A stretch of DNA of 64,000 bases from JALZMG01 sp963844175 (lineage in GTDB: Bacteria; Actinomycetota; Acidimicrobiia; Acidimicrobiales; Ilumatobacteraceae), in NCBI GenBank assembly GCA_963844175.1, contig CAWJNE010000014.1:19542-83541 (forward strand), written 5' to 3'. The position numbers and the translations under genes were made by a program. A model generated the notes under the pieces. The model saw only the letters and a program-made list of their open reading frames with translations, was not told where the DNA came from and did no database searches. Shown piece after piece: positions 46,173-56,525 of the stretch (positions within the stretch are counted from its first letter, which is position 1; each line of letters opens with the position of its first letter).

Positions 46173-47215
46173 CCGAGGCCGTCGTCGACCTCGACCCACG
46201 CGTCGAGGAGCTGCTCGACGATGTCGGCCGGCGGGTCCGCAGGGCGATGCTCGACGCCATTCCGGACGGTGAACCGCACCGCTGGCTCTACCGGCTGGCG
46301 CGGGCATACCCGAGCCGACCGGGCAAGGCCATCCGGCCCAGCCTGTGCATCGCCACCTGCCGCGCCTTCGGGGGGCGTGACGACGACGTGGTGCCGATCG
46401 CCGTGGCCATCGAGCTCCTGCACAACGCGTTCCTCGTCCACGACGACATCGCCGACGGCAGCGAGCAGCGTCGAGGTGCGAGCACACTTCCCGCCGAGCA
46501 CGGCGTGGCGCTGGCCCTCAACGCCGGTGACGCGCTGGCCGTGTTCGCCAACCAGGTGCTGCGCCGTCACCTGAACGCCGTGCCGGCGCCGATCGCCGAC
46601 CAGGTCCACGCCGAGTTCGACACCATGGCCATCCGCACGCTGGAGGGTCAGGCCACCGAGCTGGGATGGCGCCGCGATCACGTCGTCGACCTCGTGCCCG
46701 CCGACTACCTCGACCTGATCATGCACAAGACGTGCTGGTACACCACGATCCATCCGCTGCGCGTCGGCGCCATCGTCGGCTCCGGTGGCGCGGCAGACGT
46801 GCGGGCGATGGTCCGCTTCGGCTACCACCTGGGTGCGGCGTTCCAGATCAGGGACGATGTGCTCAACCTGATCGGGGACGCCGGCGAGTACGGCAAGGAG
46901 ATCAACGGCGACCTGTTCGAGGGCAAGCGCACGCTGATGCTCATCCACCTGGCGCGACACGCCGGCGGGTCGGATCGACAGACGGTGAGGGACTACCTCG
47001 CGCTGGAGCGCAACGGTCGGACCCCGGGCCTGATCGAGGAGATCCGCGGCCTGATGGACGCCTACGGCAGCATCGAGTTCGCCGTGGAGTACGGGCGCGG
47101 CATCGCCTCCGTCGCCTTGGAGTCCTTCGACGAGGCGTTCGCCGGCTGCGCTCCCGGTCGGGACCGGGACTTCGTCCGCGACCTGGTGCCGTACGTCCTC
47201 GGCCGACGTCGTTGA
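46169..47215 (+). CDS. Polyprenyl (isoprenoid) diphosphate synthase
   Basis: 348 aa. It condenses isopentenyl diphosphate onto an allylic primer. The first Asp-rich motif is HDDIADGSEQRRG and the second is FQIRDDVLNLIGD; KAIRP and GQATELGW lie between in the normal order. The residues before the first motif (LLHNAFLVHDD) contain no bulky aromatic pair, suggesting a medium to long product, but chain length cannot be assigned with confidence. GTG start overlaps the phasin-like gene, so the two proteins are made together. Confidence 0.92.
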   Translation: MTEAVVDLDPRVEELLDDVGRRVRRAMLDAIPDGEPHRWLYRLARAYPSRPGKAIRPSLCIATCRAFGGRDDDVVPIAVAIELLHNAFLVHDDIADGSEQRRGASTLPAEHGVALALNAGDALAVFANQVLRRHLNAVPAPIADQVHAEFDTMAIRTLEGQATELGWRRDHVVDLVPADYLDLIMHKTCWYTTIHPLRVGAIVGSGGAADVRAMVRFGYHLGAAFQIRDDVLNLIGDAGEYGKEINGDLFEGKRTLMLIHLARHAGGSDRQTVRDYLALERNGRTPGLIEEIRGLMDAYGSIEFAVEYGRGIASVALESFDEAFAGCAPGRDRDFVRDLVPYVLGRRR

Positions 47216-47218
47216 CCG

Positions 47219-47794
47219 TCAGGGCGCCAACGGGCGGCCCGTGCCGATCATCGAGTCGCGGGTGACGAGGGCGGCGAGCTGGTCCTCGGTCCAGCCATCG
47301 GTGCCGTCCGGCCGCAGGGGGAGGACGAGGTAGCGCTGCTCGGCCGTCGAGTCGTGGACGCGCAGTTCGACGTCCGGGCCCACCTCCATCCCGAACTCGG
47401 CGAGCACGGCGCGCGGCTCACGCACGACCCGGCTGCGGTACTCGAAGCTCTTGTACCACGACGGCGGGTTACCGAGGATTCCGCCGGGATAGCACGAGCA
47501 GAGCGTGCACACGATGACGTGGTGCAGATCCGGAGCGTCATCCAGCACGGCCAGAGGCACCGCTTGGGGGTGGTACTCGCTCACGGCGGCGACGGCGTCG
47601 TCGAGCAGCCGAGTGCGGAAGTCGGCGTCGACCCAGGCCCGGGCGACGATCCTGGCGCCAAGCGCGGTGCTCGGACCGTCGCCTGACTCGGCGCCCTCGA
47701 TCGCCTCGTCGAGGTGCTCGTGGTCGACGTGCCCGTGGTCCTGCAAGTGACGTTCAAGGATCTCGGCCCGCTGCGCGGGTGTCAGTTCGGTCAC
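47219..47794 (-). CDS. nthA: Nitrile hydratase alpha subunit (cobalt type)
   Basis: 191 aa. It hydrates nitriles to amides with the beta subunit. The metal claw VCTLCSC (~residues 107-113) is the Co(III)-type signature (Fe enzymes have CSLCSC); the last two Cys are normally oxidised. After it, CYPGGILGNPPSWYKS differs from the common CYPWPVLGLPP. REPRAVLAEFG follows as usual. GTG 47794 overlaps the beta-subunit stop. A gamma-type thiocyanate hydrolase subunit is an alternative, less likely given the fused-length beta partner. Confidence 0.9.
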   Translation of the reverse strand: MTELTPAQRAEILERHLQDHGHVDHEHLDEAIEGAESGDGPSTALGARIVARAWVDADFRTRLLDDAVAAVSEYHPQAVPLAVLDDAPDLHHVIVCTLCSCYPGGILGNPPSWYKSFEYRSRVVREPRAVLAEFGMEVGPDVELRVHDSTAEQRYLVLPLRPDGTDGWTEDQLAALVTRDSMIGTGRPLAP

Positions 47795-48372
47795 GGCTCC
47801 TCCAGATCGCTCTCGCCGAGGTCGGCGCTGACGGTGTGGTCCGCAGTCGGGCCGAACAGATCGGCGCCGGCGAAGACCACGGTGTACACCAACTCCGGCT
47901 CGCCGTAGGTCCCGGTCGCCGCCGACTCGCCGGGGTTGGGCCAGACGCAGGCCACACGTTCCACGGTGCCCTCGTGCCGACGCAGGTACCGGGGGACGCG
48001 TGTGTGGCCGTCGGTGGCGACGTTGCGCACCCGGATGCGCTGGCCCGGACCGAAACGCCCCGGCCACGGCGGCAAGGAGGGCGCCGGCAGCTGGCGGGGT
48101 GGCGGACGGACGTCACCTTCGAGCAGCCCCTGCTCGGCGGCCAGCCGCTCGATCGCCCACAGCCACCGCTCGTAGTAGCTCGACGTCAGGTACTGACCGG
48201 GCGGCATCTGCTCGATCGTCGAGCGGAACCGGTCGATCGTCGTCGAGGCCATCACGCTGCCCAACATCGCCCAGACCCGGCCCTCCCACGGTTCGTGGAA
48301 CCGCGGTTCGTCGGCCTCGATCGGCACGGCACCGAAGCCCTGCAACCCTCCGAGGTCGTGAACGCCGTCCAC
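47791..48372 (-). CDS. nthB: Nitrile hydratase beta subunit
   Basis: 193 aa. It begins MDGVHDLGGLQGFGAV, the beta-subunit hallmark, and ends with the SH3-like domain (PGQRIRVRNVATDGHTRVPRYLRRHEGTV). Beta-before-alpha order is typical of Co-type enzymes. No activator/chaperone (P14K/NhlE type), amidase or aldoxime dehydratase gene is within the window. Confidence 0.93.
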   Translation of the reverse strand: MDGVHDLGGLQGFGAVPIEADEPRFHEPWEGRVWAMLGSVMASTTIDRFRSTIEQMPPGQYLTSSYYERWLWAIERLAAEQGLLEGDVRPPPRQLPAPSLPPWPGRFGPGQRIRVRNVATDGHTRVPRYLRRHEGTVERVACVWPNPGESAATGTYGEPELVYTVVFAGADLFGPTADHTVSADLGESDLEEP

Positions 48373-48421
48373 GCCCAGATCATCGCGCTCGCAGCCCGCC
48401 GTCGCCGCCGGCGATCGAGCC

Positions 48422-48973
48422 TCAGTACGGGGAACCGCGGCGCAGGCGGGTCCTGGCCACGCCGACGAGGAGCTTCACCGCGACGCCGAGGATGGCCACG
48501 TCGACCACCATCTGGATCATCACCGTGGCCCGCGCCGGGTTGGAGAGCGCGACGATGTCGCCGAACCCCGTGGTCGTCAACGTTGTCATGGTGAAGTACA
48601 GGGCACCGAGGCGATCGATGTGCTCCGAGAAGGCGTCCGGATGCTGCCGGGCGATGTTCAAGTAGGTGCTGGCGAACACGACGACCACCAGCACGGCGGT
48701 CGTCGCCACCGCCTCGGCGGCGCGCACTTGCGGCAGGCTCGAACGGTTGACGGCGCCGACCTGCCACCACACGCTGGCGGCGACGAGCACGATCCCGCCG
48801 ACCGCCGTCACCACGATCACGGCGATCGATTCGCCCTCCAGCGGGAGCACGAAGTACAGGGTGACCAGCACGATGATCGAGAGCACGACGCGCCCGATGC
48901 CGCGCAGGACGATCGCCCGCCGCTCCGGCCGCCCCAGCTCGGACAGCCGTTGGGGATCGCCCGTCGGGACCAT
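48422..48973 (-). CDS. Two-pore-helix potassium channel-like membrane protein
   Basis: 183 aa with helices at ~20-42, 48-72, 84-106 and 145-170. The pore loop TTLTTTGFGDI is a K+ selectivity filter (TTGFGD, close to TVGYGD). The two N-terminal helices precede a 2TM-type pore, so a tetramer is expected. No ligand-binding domain is visible. Start ATG 48973 follows the nearby GNAT gene (14 bp). Confidence 0.88.
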   Translation of the reverse strand: MVPTGDPQRLSELGRPERRAIVLRGIGRVVLSIIVLVTLYFVLPLEGESIAVIVVTAVGGIVLVAASVWWQVGAVNRSSLPQVRAAEAVATTAVLVVVVFASTYLNIARQHPDAFSEHIDRLGALYFTMTTLTTTGFGDIVALSNPARATVMIQMVVDVAILGVAVKLLVGVARTRLRRGSPY

Positions 48974-48987
48974 GACGCGTGCGGACC

Positions 48988-49566
48988 TCAGCCGGCGGTG
49001 CGTCTCGCACGCACCCGCTTCGTGACCAGCCAGTTGTTCTTGCCGAGTCGGCGGGTCCGGTTGAACCCTTGCCCCTCGAACATCGCCAGCGTGGCGTTGT
49101 AGAGGAACGAGTTGGAGACCTTGCGTCCGTCGACGTCCTCGGGCGAGCTCTCGACCGTCCCCCCTCCGAGCCGGGCGATCTCGGTCAGCGCGCCCTTCAA
49201 CGCCGCGGCGGCAACCCCGTGGTGCCGGTACTCGCGATCGACGAAGAAGCACGTGATCCGCCAGGTGGGTGGTTCGGTCGCGGCGTCGCGGTAGGCCCGG
49301 CCGAACTTGATCCGCGGGAGCTCGTCAGGACTCCCGAATTGGCACCAGCCCACGCAGCGGTCGCCGTCGAACACGAGCGCGGCGTGCGCCTCACCGTCAC
49401 GGACGCGACGTTCCTTCTGCGCCCGATGGTCCGACCCGCGTTCCGAACCCTCAGGGTGGAACGACATGCACCAGCACCCACCCCACACCCCGTTGTGGCG
49501 CTCGACGAGCCGGGCGAAGTCAGGCCACGTCTCGGCGTCCAACAGCTTGACGGCGTAGCCGGCCAC
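48988..49566 (-). CDS. GNAT-family N-acetyltransferase
   Basis: 192 aa. ITCFFVDREYRHHGVAAAAL is the acetyl-CoA-binding V/I-x-x-x-x-R-x-x-G-x-A signature. The N-terminal WGGCWCMSFHPEGSE is typical of a subgroup of unassigned acetyltransferases. GTG 49566 has a TACGGT -10 box 6 nt upstream (leaderless). Substrate unknown. Confidence 0.88.
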   Translation of the reverse strand: MAGYAVKLLDAETWPDFARLVERHNGVWGGCWCMSFHPEGSERGSDHRAQKERRVRDGEAHAALVFDGDRCVGWCQFGSPDELPRIKFGRAYRDAATEPPTWRITCFFVDREYRHHGVAAAALKGALTEIARLGGGTVESSPEDVDGRKVSNSFLYNATLAMFEGQGFNRTRRLGKNNWLVTKRVRARRTAG

Positions 49567-49572
49567 GGCCGA

Positions 49573-49578
49573 ACCGTA
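49573..49578 (-). promoter_or_regulatory. Leaderless -10 box of the acetyltransferase gene
   Basis: TACGGT on the minus strand ends 6 nt before GTG 49566. Confidence 0.5.
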
Positions 49579-49650
49579 GCGGCGCAGTCTCGTTCACGAC
49601 CTTGCACCTCCCGGCGGCGATGCCAACTGGGCGCAATCCTTGCCAGGTGA

Positions 49651-49686
49651 GCGGTGAGGGCACAGTGTGCGCCGATCTCTCACCGC
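49651..49686. repeat. Palindrome GCGGTGAG / CTCACCGC with inner GCACAGTGTGC
   Basis: 8-bp outer arms at 49651-49658 and 49679-49686 and an inner dyad. It overlaps the end of the reductase pseudogene. The GGTGAGGGCACA core is shared with 54086-54097. Confidence 0.6.
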
Positions 49687-50529
49687 AGCGCGTCGCCGAG
49701 CACCTCGCCGAACGAGCGGGCGGCGCGCCCGACGAGCTCATCGACAGCGGTCGACGTCGCGGTCCAGCGATGCTGGCGGATCGAGCTGTACATCGTGGTG
49801 TAGGCGTACGACCACCAGGCGTCGGTGTCCGCCACGGCGAGCTCGACGCGGTGTTGCTGCGGGCTGATGTCGACGTGACGGACCGGCCGACCGAGTCGCA
49901 CGGAGGCCAGGTCGGCGACGGCCGGCAGGTTCAGCGCGGCCGGCCCGGTGACGTCGTGGTGGTGGTTGGTGGGCGGGAGGGTGGCGAGCGCGGCGAGGCT
50001 GTCGGCGACGTCGACACGGCTGACGAAGGAGATGGCTGCGTGCCCGGCGGGTAGGCGGATCTGCCCGCTCTCCCGCGCCGGAACGACCCATTCGGCGATG
50101 AAGAACTCGCTGAAGATGGACGCCCGAGCGATCGACCAACCAGGCACGGTGGCGGCCAGTCGCGCCTCGGTGGCGGCGGCAGCGCGGGCGTAGCAGAACG
50201 GCGACTCGGCGTCGGCGTCGAGGCTGCTGAGCAGCACGACGTGCTCGACGGCGCAGCTGGCCGCCGCGTCGAGCAGGTTGGCGTGGTGGCGCAGCATGGC
50301 CGTGGTCTCGCCGTCGCTGGTGACCATCACGAGCGTGCGGACCCCGGTGAGCGCCCGCCGGAGTGCCGGCGGGTCCTCGTAGCCGGCGATGGCCGAACTG
50401 GCGCCAGCCGGCGGGTCAGCTGGGTCGCCGCGTGAGCCCGACGACTTCGGCGCCGGCGGCGGCGAGCACCTCGACCACCCGCCCGCCCACGTTGCCGGTC
50501 GCGCCGGTGACGGCGATCGGGTCGTTCAC
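49680..50529 (-). pseudogene. NmrA/SDR-type NAD(P)H-binding reductase, frameshifted
   Basis: Starting at GTG 50529 the frame reads VNDPIAVTGATGNVGGRVVE and then LTRRPS before TGA at 50416-50418. The dinucleotide-binding motif GATGNVGG is intact. Skipping the single A at 50418 (plus strand) continues cleanly as SDPPAGASS, then the rest of an NmrA-like domain (VVLLSSLDADAESPFCYARA, ARASIFSEFFIAEW) to 49680. One extra base thus splits a ~280-aa reductase. It is either a real pseudogene or a sequencing error; the downstream part alone lacks the cofactor-binding motif. Confidence 0.8.
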
Positions 50530-50571
50530 GTGACCGCTGGTCCCGGGCTCACGACGTGGCGTGGGTGGCGC

Positions 50572-52965
<2,394 letters not shown>

Positions 52966-53017
52966 CGTGTCTCCTGTCGGCGGCGGGAGGTCTGTCGCCC
53001 GTTCCTTCCGGCGACGG

Positions 53018-53416
53018 TCAGGCTTGGGCGATGCGCACGAGGTTGCCCGATGGGTCGCGGACCGCACAGTCGGTCGCTCCCCAGGGCTGGGTCGTGGGCT
53101 CCTGCAGCACCTCGGCACCCGATGCCCGAACCCGCTCGAACGTGGCGTCGAGGTCGTCGGCGCTGAAGATGGCAGCCTGCATCGACCCCTGGGTCACGAG
53201 CGCCAGCAGGGCGTCTCCTTCGGCGGCGGAACGTCCGCCGTGCGGTTGCGACAGGACAACATTGACGTCCTGGCCCGGGGCGCCGACGGTGATCCACCGG
53301 AAGCCGTCGGACGCGACGTCGTTGCGCACCTCGAGACCGAGTGCGTCACGGTAGAAGCCGAGCGCGGCCTCGGGGTCGTGGACCGGGATGAACATTGTCG
53401 AGACGGTGATTGCCAT
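53018..53416 (-). CDS. VOC-family (glyoxalase-like) protein
   Basis: 132 aa. Two beta-alpha-beta-beta-beta modules: MAITVSTMFIPVHDPEAALGFYRDALG, then DDLDATFERVRASGAEVLQEP and CAVRDPSGNLVRIAQA. Small VOC proteins bind or modify metal-chelated compounds such as antibiotics or aldehydes. It follows the AraC-type regulator gene (74 bp) and precedes the UvrA2-like gene, a probable stress or resistance operon. Confidence 0.9.
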   Translation of the reverse strand: MAITVSTMFIPVHDPEAALGFYRDALGLEVRNDVASDGFRWITVGAPGQDVNVVLSQPHGGRSAAEGDALLALVTQGSMQAAIFSADDLDATFERVRASGAEVLQEPTTQPWGATDCAVRDPSGNLVRIAQA

Positions 53417-53490
53417 GCGCCGAACGTACGGGCGCTCGACCCGCTGATGCTTCTCGGATCCTGCTCGGTTCGCAGCGCCCGCGACCGCGC

Positions 53491-53904
53491 TCAGGCGGCG
53501 ACGGCGGCGCGACGGCGCGGCCGGGTGGCGACCATGGTCACGCACGGTGGAACAGTCTCGAGATCCCGATGGTCCCGAGCCCGGTAGTGCGACGGCGTCT
53601 CGCCGACGATCTCGGTGAAGCGCGAGCTGAACGATCCGAGCGAGGTGCAGCCGACGGTTACGCAGGTGTCGGTGACGGACATCCCCTGTCGGAGCAGTGC
53701 CTTCGCCCGCTCGATGCGACGGGTCATGAGGTAGGAGTACGGCGTCTCGCCATACGCCGCCCGGAACTTGCGTGAGAAGTGCGCCGGCGACATGAGTGCG
53801 GTCCGCGCCATCGCCGGGACGTCGAGCGGCCGTGCGTACTCACGGTCGATGAGGTCGCGCGCCCGACGCAGGTGGGCGAGGTCGGCCAGCTCTTCCTCGG
53901 TCAC
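53491..53904 (-). CDS. AraC-family transcriptional regulator (DNA-binding domain only)
   Basis: 137 aa. Two helix-turn-helix units: MARTALMSPAHFSRKFRAAYG with PYSYLMTRRIERAK, then SVTDTCVTVGCTSLGSFSSRFTEIVGETPS, the second AraC signature. No ligand-binding domain. Such short AraC proteins commonly sit before a VOC gene that they regulate. GTG 53904 is used because TACCGT lies 7 nt upstream (leaderless). Confidence 0.9.
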   Translation of the reverse strand: MTEEELADLAHLRRARDLIDREYARPLDVPAMARTALMSPAHFSRKFRAAYGETPYSYLMTRRIERAKALLRQGMSVTDTCVTVGCTSLGSFSSRFTEIVGETPSHYRARDHRDLETVPPCVTMVATRPRRRAAVAA

Positions 53905-53911
53905 GCCGCCG

Positions 53912-53917
53912 ACGGTA
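53912..53917 (-). promoter_or_regulatory. Leaderless -10 box of the AraC gene
   Basis: TACCGT on the minus strand ends 7 nt before GTG 53904; it decides the start. Confidence 0.5.
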
Positions 53918-54085
53918 ACCGAGGGTCGCCACACCGGTCGAGCACGCCGATTGCTCCTCCCGCTACCTTTCGGCGGCCGGGAGCCCGACGCTCAACCCGC
54001 CGAACCGGACCGGCCAGGTCTCGGAGCCCCGGACGGGCGACGATGCCGTCGGTGGTCGGGCCGACGTCGTCAGAGCGCGGTGAGA

Positions 54086-54110
54086 GGTGAGGGCACAAAG
54101 TGCCCTCACC
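54086..54110. repeat. Palindrome GGTGAGGGCAC-AAA-GTGCCCTCACC
   Basis: Perfect 11-bp arms with a 3-nt loop, extended imperfectly outward to 54077-54121. It lies in the 358-bp gap 53905-54262, which otherwise holds only the AraC promoter, a GCTGACG tandem and a gene remnant. Confidence 0.7.
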
Positions 54111-54123
54111 CCTCACCTCGCGG

Positions 54124-54258
54124 CTGACGGCTGACGGCTGGGAGTCCGAGGACGCCGTCGAGCAGTTCGGCCAGCAGCTGATGCCGGCGTTCGCCGATGT
54201 CGGTGTGGACGATCCACCGCCGCCGACGGTCTTCCCTGCGTACAAGCACGTCAGCTGA
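54124..54258 (+). pseudogene. C-terminal remnant of a small monooxygenase-like (ABM-type) protein
   Basis: An open frame of 44 codons to TGA 54256-54258 reads ADGWESEDAVEQFGQQLMPAF and later VFPAYKHVS. This is the usual ending of small antibiotic-biosynthesis-monooxygenase-like proteins. There is no start or N-terminal half; the palindrome at 54086-54110 abuts it. Probably the leftover of a deleted gene. Confidence 0.5.
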
Positions 54259-54262
54259 CGCA

Positions 54263-54760
54263 TCACGTCGATCGACGTGCAACCCCGTCGCCGCGTGATC
54301 GCGGATCGTTGAGCTCGTCGACGAGGAGCTGCAGCGCGTCACGGAGTTGACGGAACCGGCGGTCGCCGAGCAGCCCAGCGATCTGTGCTTCGGCGGCGCC
54401 AGCCTGAGCTCGGACCTCTCGCTCCAGCTGCTGCCCCTTGTCGGTCAGCCGGACCACGCGCGCGCGGCGGTCGCGGGGATCGTCCTCGCGGACCAGGTAG
54501 CCCCGCTGCTCCATGTGGCCGAGTAGGTCGTGGACCGACTGTTTGGTGATCTGCATCCGCGTGGCGATGTCGATGGGACGCAGCCCGTCCAACGTCGGGT
54601 ACCGCACGAGCCCGACGTGCGCCGGATTGAGATCGTCGTAGCCCGCCGCACGCACGCCCTCGAAGACCCGTTCGCGCACCCACTGCCAGCCGACGAGCAT
54701 CAACGCGCCGACGAACGGCGTGCGTTGTGCGACCTCGTCGTTGATCGAACCGCTTGACAC
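54263..54760 (-). CDS. MarR-family transcriptional regulator
   Basis: 165 aa. A winged helix with LNPAHVGLVRYPTLDGLRPIDIATRMQ (HTH) and LVREDDPRDRRARVVRLTDKG (wing) is classic MarR. GTG 54758-54760 is used because TAGGCT lies 7 nt upstream. A perfect TCAGGTAACCTGA palindrome overlaps the -35 position, so autorepression is likely. It is divergent from a truncated cupin gene. The same operator recurs at 59078-59116. Confidence 0.92.
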   Translation of the reverse strand: MSSGSINDEVAQRTPFVGALMLVGWQWVRERVFEGVRAAGYDDLNPAHVGLVRYPTLDGLRPIDIATRMQITKQSVHDLLGHMEQRGYLVREDDPRDRRARVVRLTDKGQQLEREVRAQAGAAEAQIAGLLGDRRFRQLRDALQLLVDELNDPRSRGDGVARRST

Positions 54761-54764
54761 GATC

Positions 54765-54805
54765 GTCAGCCTACCTTACTACTTGAAGCCGCTCAGGTAA
54801 CCTGA
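54765..54805. promoter_or_regulatory. MarR-type divergent promoter/operator, copy 1
   Basis: GTCAGCCTACCTTACT (54765-54780) contains the minus-strand -10 TAGGCT. After 12 nt comes the 13-bp palindrome TCAGGTAACCTGA (54793-54805) at the -35 position. Both blocks recur at 59078-59116. The plus-strand cupin remnant lies on the other side. Confidence 0.7.
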
Positions 54806-54848
54806 CGATTCGGTTCGGACTGCCCGGCTGAGACGGAGGGAAGCCCCG

Positions 54849-55216
54849 ATGGGATCGGATGGCGGCCCGATGCGGTGATGAGGAGTTCGTCATCAACGCC
54901 GGTGACTGGGTGTCGATGCCGCGCGGCGTCCCACACACGTTCCGCGTCGTCGGCGATCACCCGGCTCGGATCCTCACGATCCACGACAACAGCAGCTTCC
55001 GCAACTTCGTCCGCCAACTCGGCCAACCGGCGGCGGCACGAACCGTCCCCGACGTTCCACGCTTCCCAGCGATCGAGGAACTGACCCGGACCGCAGCGAA
55101 CCACGACATCACGGTCAGCGGGCCCCCCGCTGAGCGTCGCCGAAGCAGACGCGATCATCCGGCGCGCCGACGGTGGCGATCGCCGCGATCACCCGCCGGC
55201 GACCACGCCGCCCTGA
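54849..55216 (+). pseudogene. Truncated and frameshifted cupin protein
   Basis: A good ribosome site (GGAGGGA, 54835-54841) and ATG 54849 open a frame that stops after nine codons. Shifted by one base, the cupin core reads RCGDEEFVINAGDWVSMPRGVPHTF, but the N-terminal half with the first cupin motif is gone. A second break at a run of six C (about 55123-55128) is needed to reach the natural end VAEADAIIRRAD and TGA 55214-55216. The start is thus fused to the C-terminal half by deletion, with later frame loss. ATG 54859 could still make a short product. Confidence 0.65.
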
Positions 55217-55307
55217 ACCCCCCGTCGGCGTTCGGCGGCCGGCTCGCAACACGCTCCGGTGAACACCGAGAGAGCGCCGTCGACCCAGGCTCGACCTCGA
55301 GGAACGG

Positions 55308-56369
55308 TCACGCCTTGTTTGTGGGTGCCTGGACGTCGGTGCCGAGGCGATCAAGCGCCGACGCCAGCTCGTAGCCGTCGGCCCCCGTCACCCAGGATGT
55401 CGCCGCGTGGGACGCATCGTCCAGCGCCGTCGGCCCGTCCGGACGTCCGCCGACGCCGTGCACGAGGACGTGCTGTGTGCGTGTCAGCTGGCGGATGGCC
55501 ACGGCAGCGACCGCTTCGGGATGAGAAGCTGCGAACGCGGCGTAGACCTGCGGATCACGTTGCCCGTCGTCACCGACGAGCACCCATCTCGTGTTCGGGT
55601 GGTCCCGCCGCAGCCGCTCCAGTGCTACCCGCTTGTGTTCTGCGCCGCTGCGGAACCAACCGGCGTCGGTCGGTCCCCAATCAGTGAGCAACAGCGGACC
55701 GGGTGGGAAGCCATGTTCGGCCATGAACCGCTCGAGGTGCCCAGCGAAGTTCCAGGCGCCGGTCGAGAGGTAGATCATCAAGCCGTGCTCGCCGGCGAGG
55801 CGCCGCAACATCTCGCTCATCCCTTCAACCGGTCGACGGGCGTGCTCGCGCAGGAAGAAGCTGTTCCACGCCGCGAGCAGCGGGCGCGGCAGCCACGTCA
55901 CGAGGATGGTGTCGTCGACGTCGCTCACGACGCCATGCAACGTGCGGCCGTCGACCACGCGCACACGCGACGACACGGGATCGCGTCCGTGGACGGTGAC
56001 GATCGCGTCGTGCCATCCGGGTGGGAGCTCGGTCCGGATCTCTGCGTGCACGTAACCGCCGCGGTCGGACGACAGCACGTGCGTGCCCCCGCCGATCTCG
56101 ATCTTCACCTCGATTCCGACCGCAGGGACGGTGAGCAGCGATCGCCACCCGCGTGGCGACATCGGCCGGCGGACCCGTCGGGCGTCCGGTGTCACGGATG
56201 GCGCGAGCAGGACCCGAGCGAACACGCGCACCGCCGCCGGTCCGCCGTACCCGATCGACGTCGTCACCTGCGGAGTCCAGCCGCGACGTCGCATCAAACC
56301 ACCCAGCGCTCGATCGACTGCATCCTCGAGGCGGGCGGCGACGTGCCGAGGGGCAGCTGGCTGTCCCAC
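55308..56369 (-). CDS. App1-like phosphatase (DUF2183)
   Basis: 353 aa. A beta-rich N-terminal domain (~40-140) precedes the HAD-like catalytic domain: VSDVDDTI (DxDxT nucleophile motif, ~150), YLSTGAWNF, KRVALERL and VLVGDDGQRDPQVY. Yeast App1 is a phosphatidate phosphatase; bacterial members probably act on lipids or phosphoproteins. GTG 56369 has TACGCT 7 nt upstream, so it is read as a leaderless start. Confidence 0.88.
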   Translation of the reverse strand: MGQPAAPRHVAARLEDAVDRALGGLMRRRGWTPQVTTSIGYGGPAAVRVFARVLLAPSVTPDARRVRRPMSPRGWRSLLTVPAVGIEVKIEIGGGTHVLSSDRGGYVHAEIRTELPPGWHDAIVTVHGRDPVSSRVRVVDGRTLHGVVSDVDDTILVTWLPRPLLAAWNSFFLREHARRPVEGMSEMLRRLAGEHGLMIYLSTGAWNFAGHLERFMAEHGFPPGPLLLTDWGPTDAGWFRSGAEHKRVALERLRRDHPNTRWVLVGDDGQRDPQVYAAFAASHPEAVAAVAIRQLTRTQHVLVHGVGGRPDGPTALDDASHAATSWVTGADGYELASALDRLGTDVQAPTNKA

Positions 56370-56376
56370 CGGTCGC

Positions 56377-56382
56377 AGCGTA
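56377..56382 (-). promoter_or_regulatory. Leaderless -10 box of the App1-like gene
   Basis: TACGCT on the minus strand ends 7 nt before GTG 56369. The remaining 56383-56525 shows no gene I can support. Confidence 0.45.
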
Positions 56383-56525
56383 TGGGACTCACGTCGTCGA
56401 CGTCGGCGCGGCGATCGGCCCGCGTCGGCCGCCGCCCCTCAGTCCCGACGACGGTCGCCCCGGACGAGGCCGATGTAGCTCGCCAGGTGCCGTGCACAAC
56501 GCGGCAGGGGCCGAGCCTTCGTGGG

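Noticed and set aside
56438..56518. Short minus-strand frame ending LASYIGLVRGDRRRD that looks like a gene end
   Set aside because: About 26 codons, no start, no family match by eye; too little to call a remnant.
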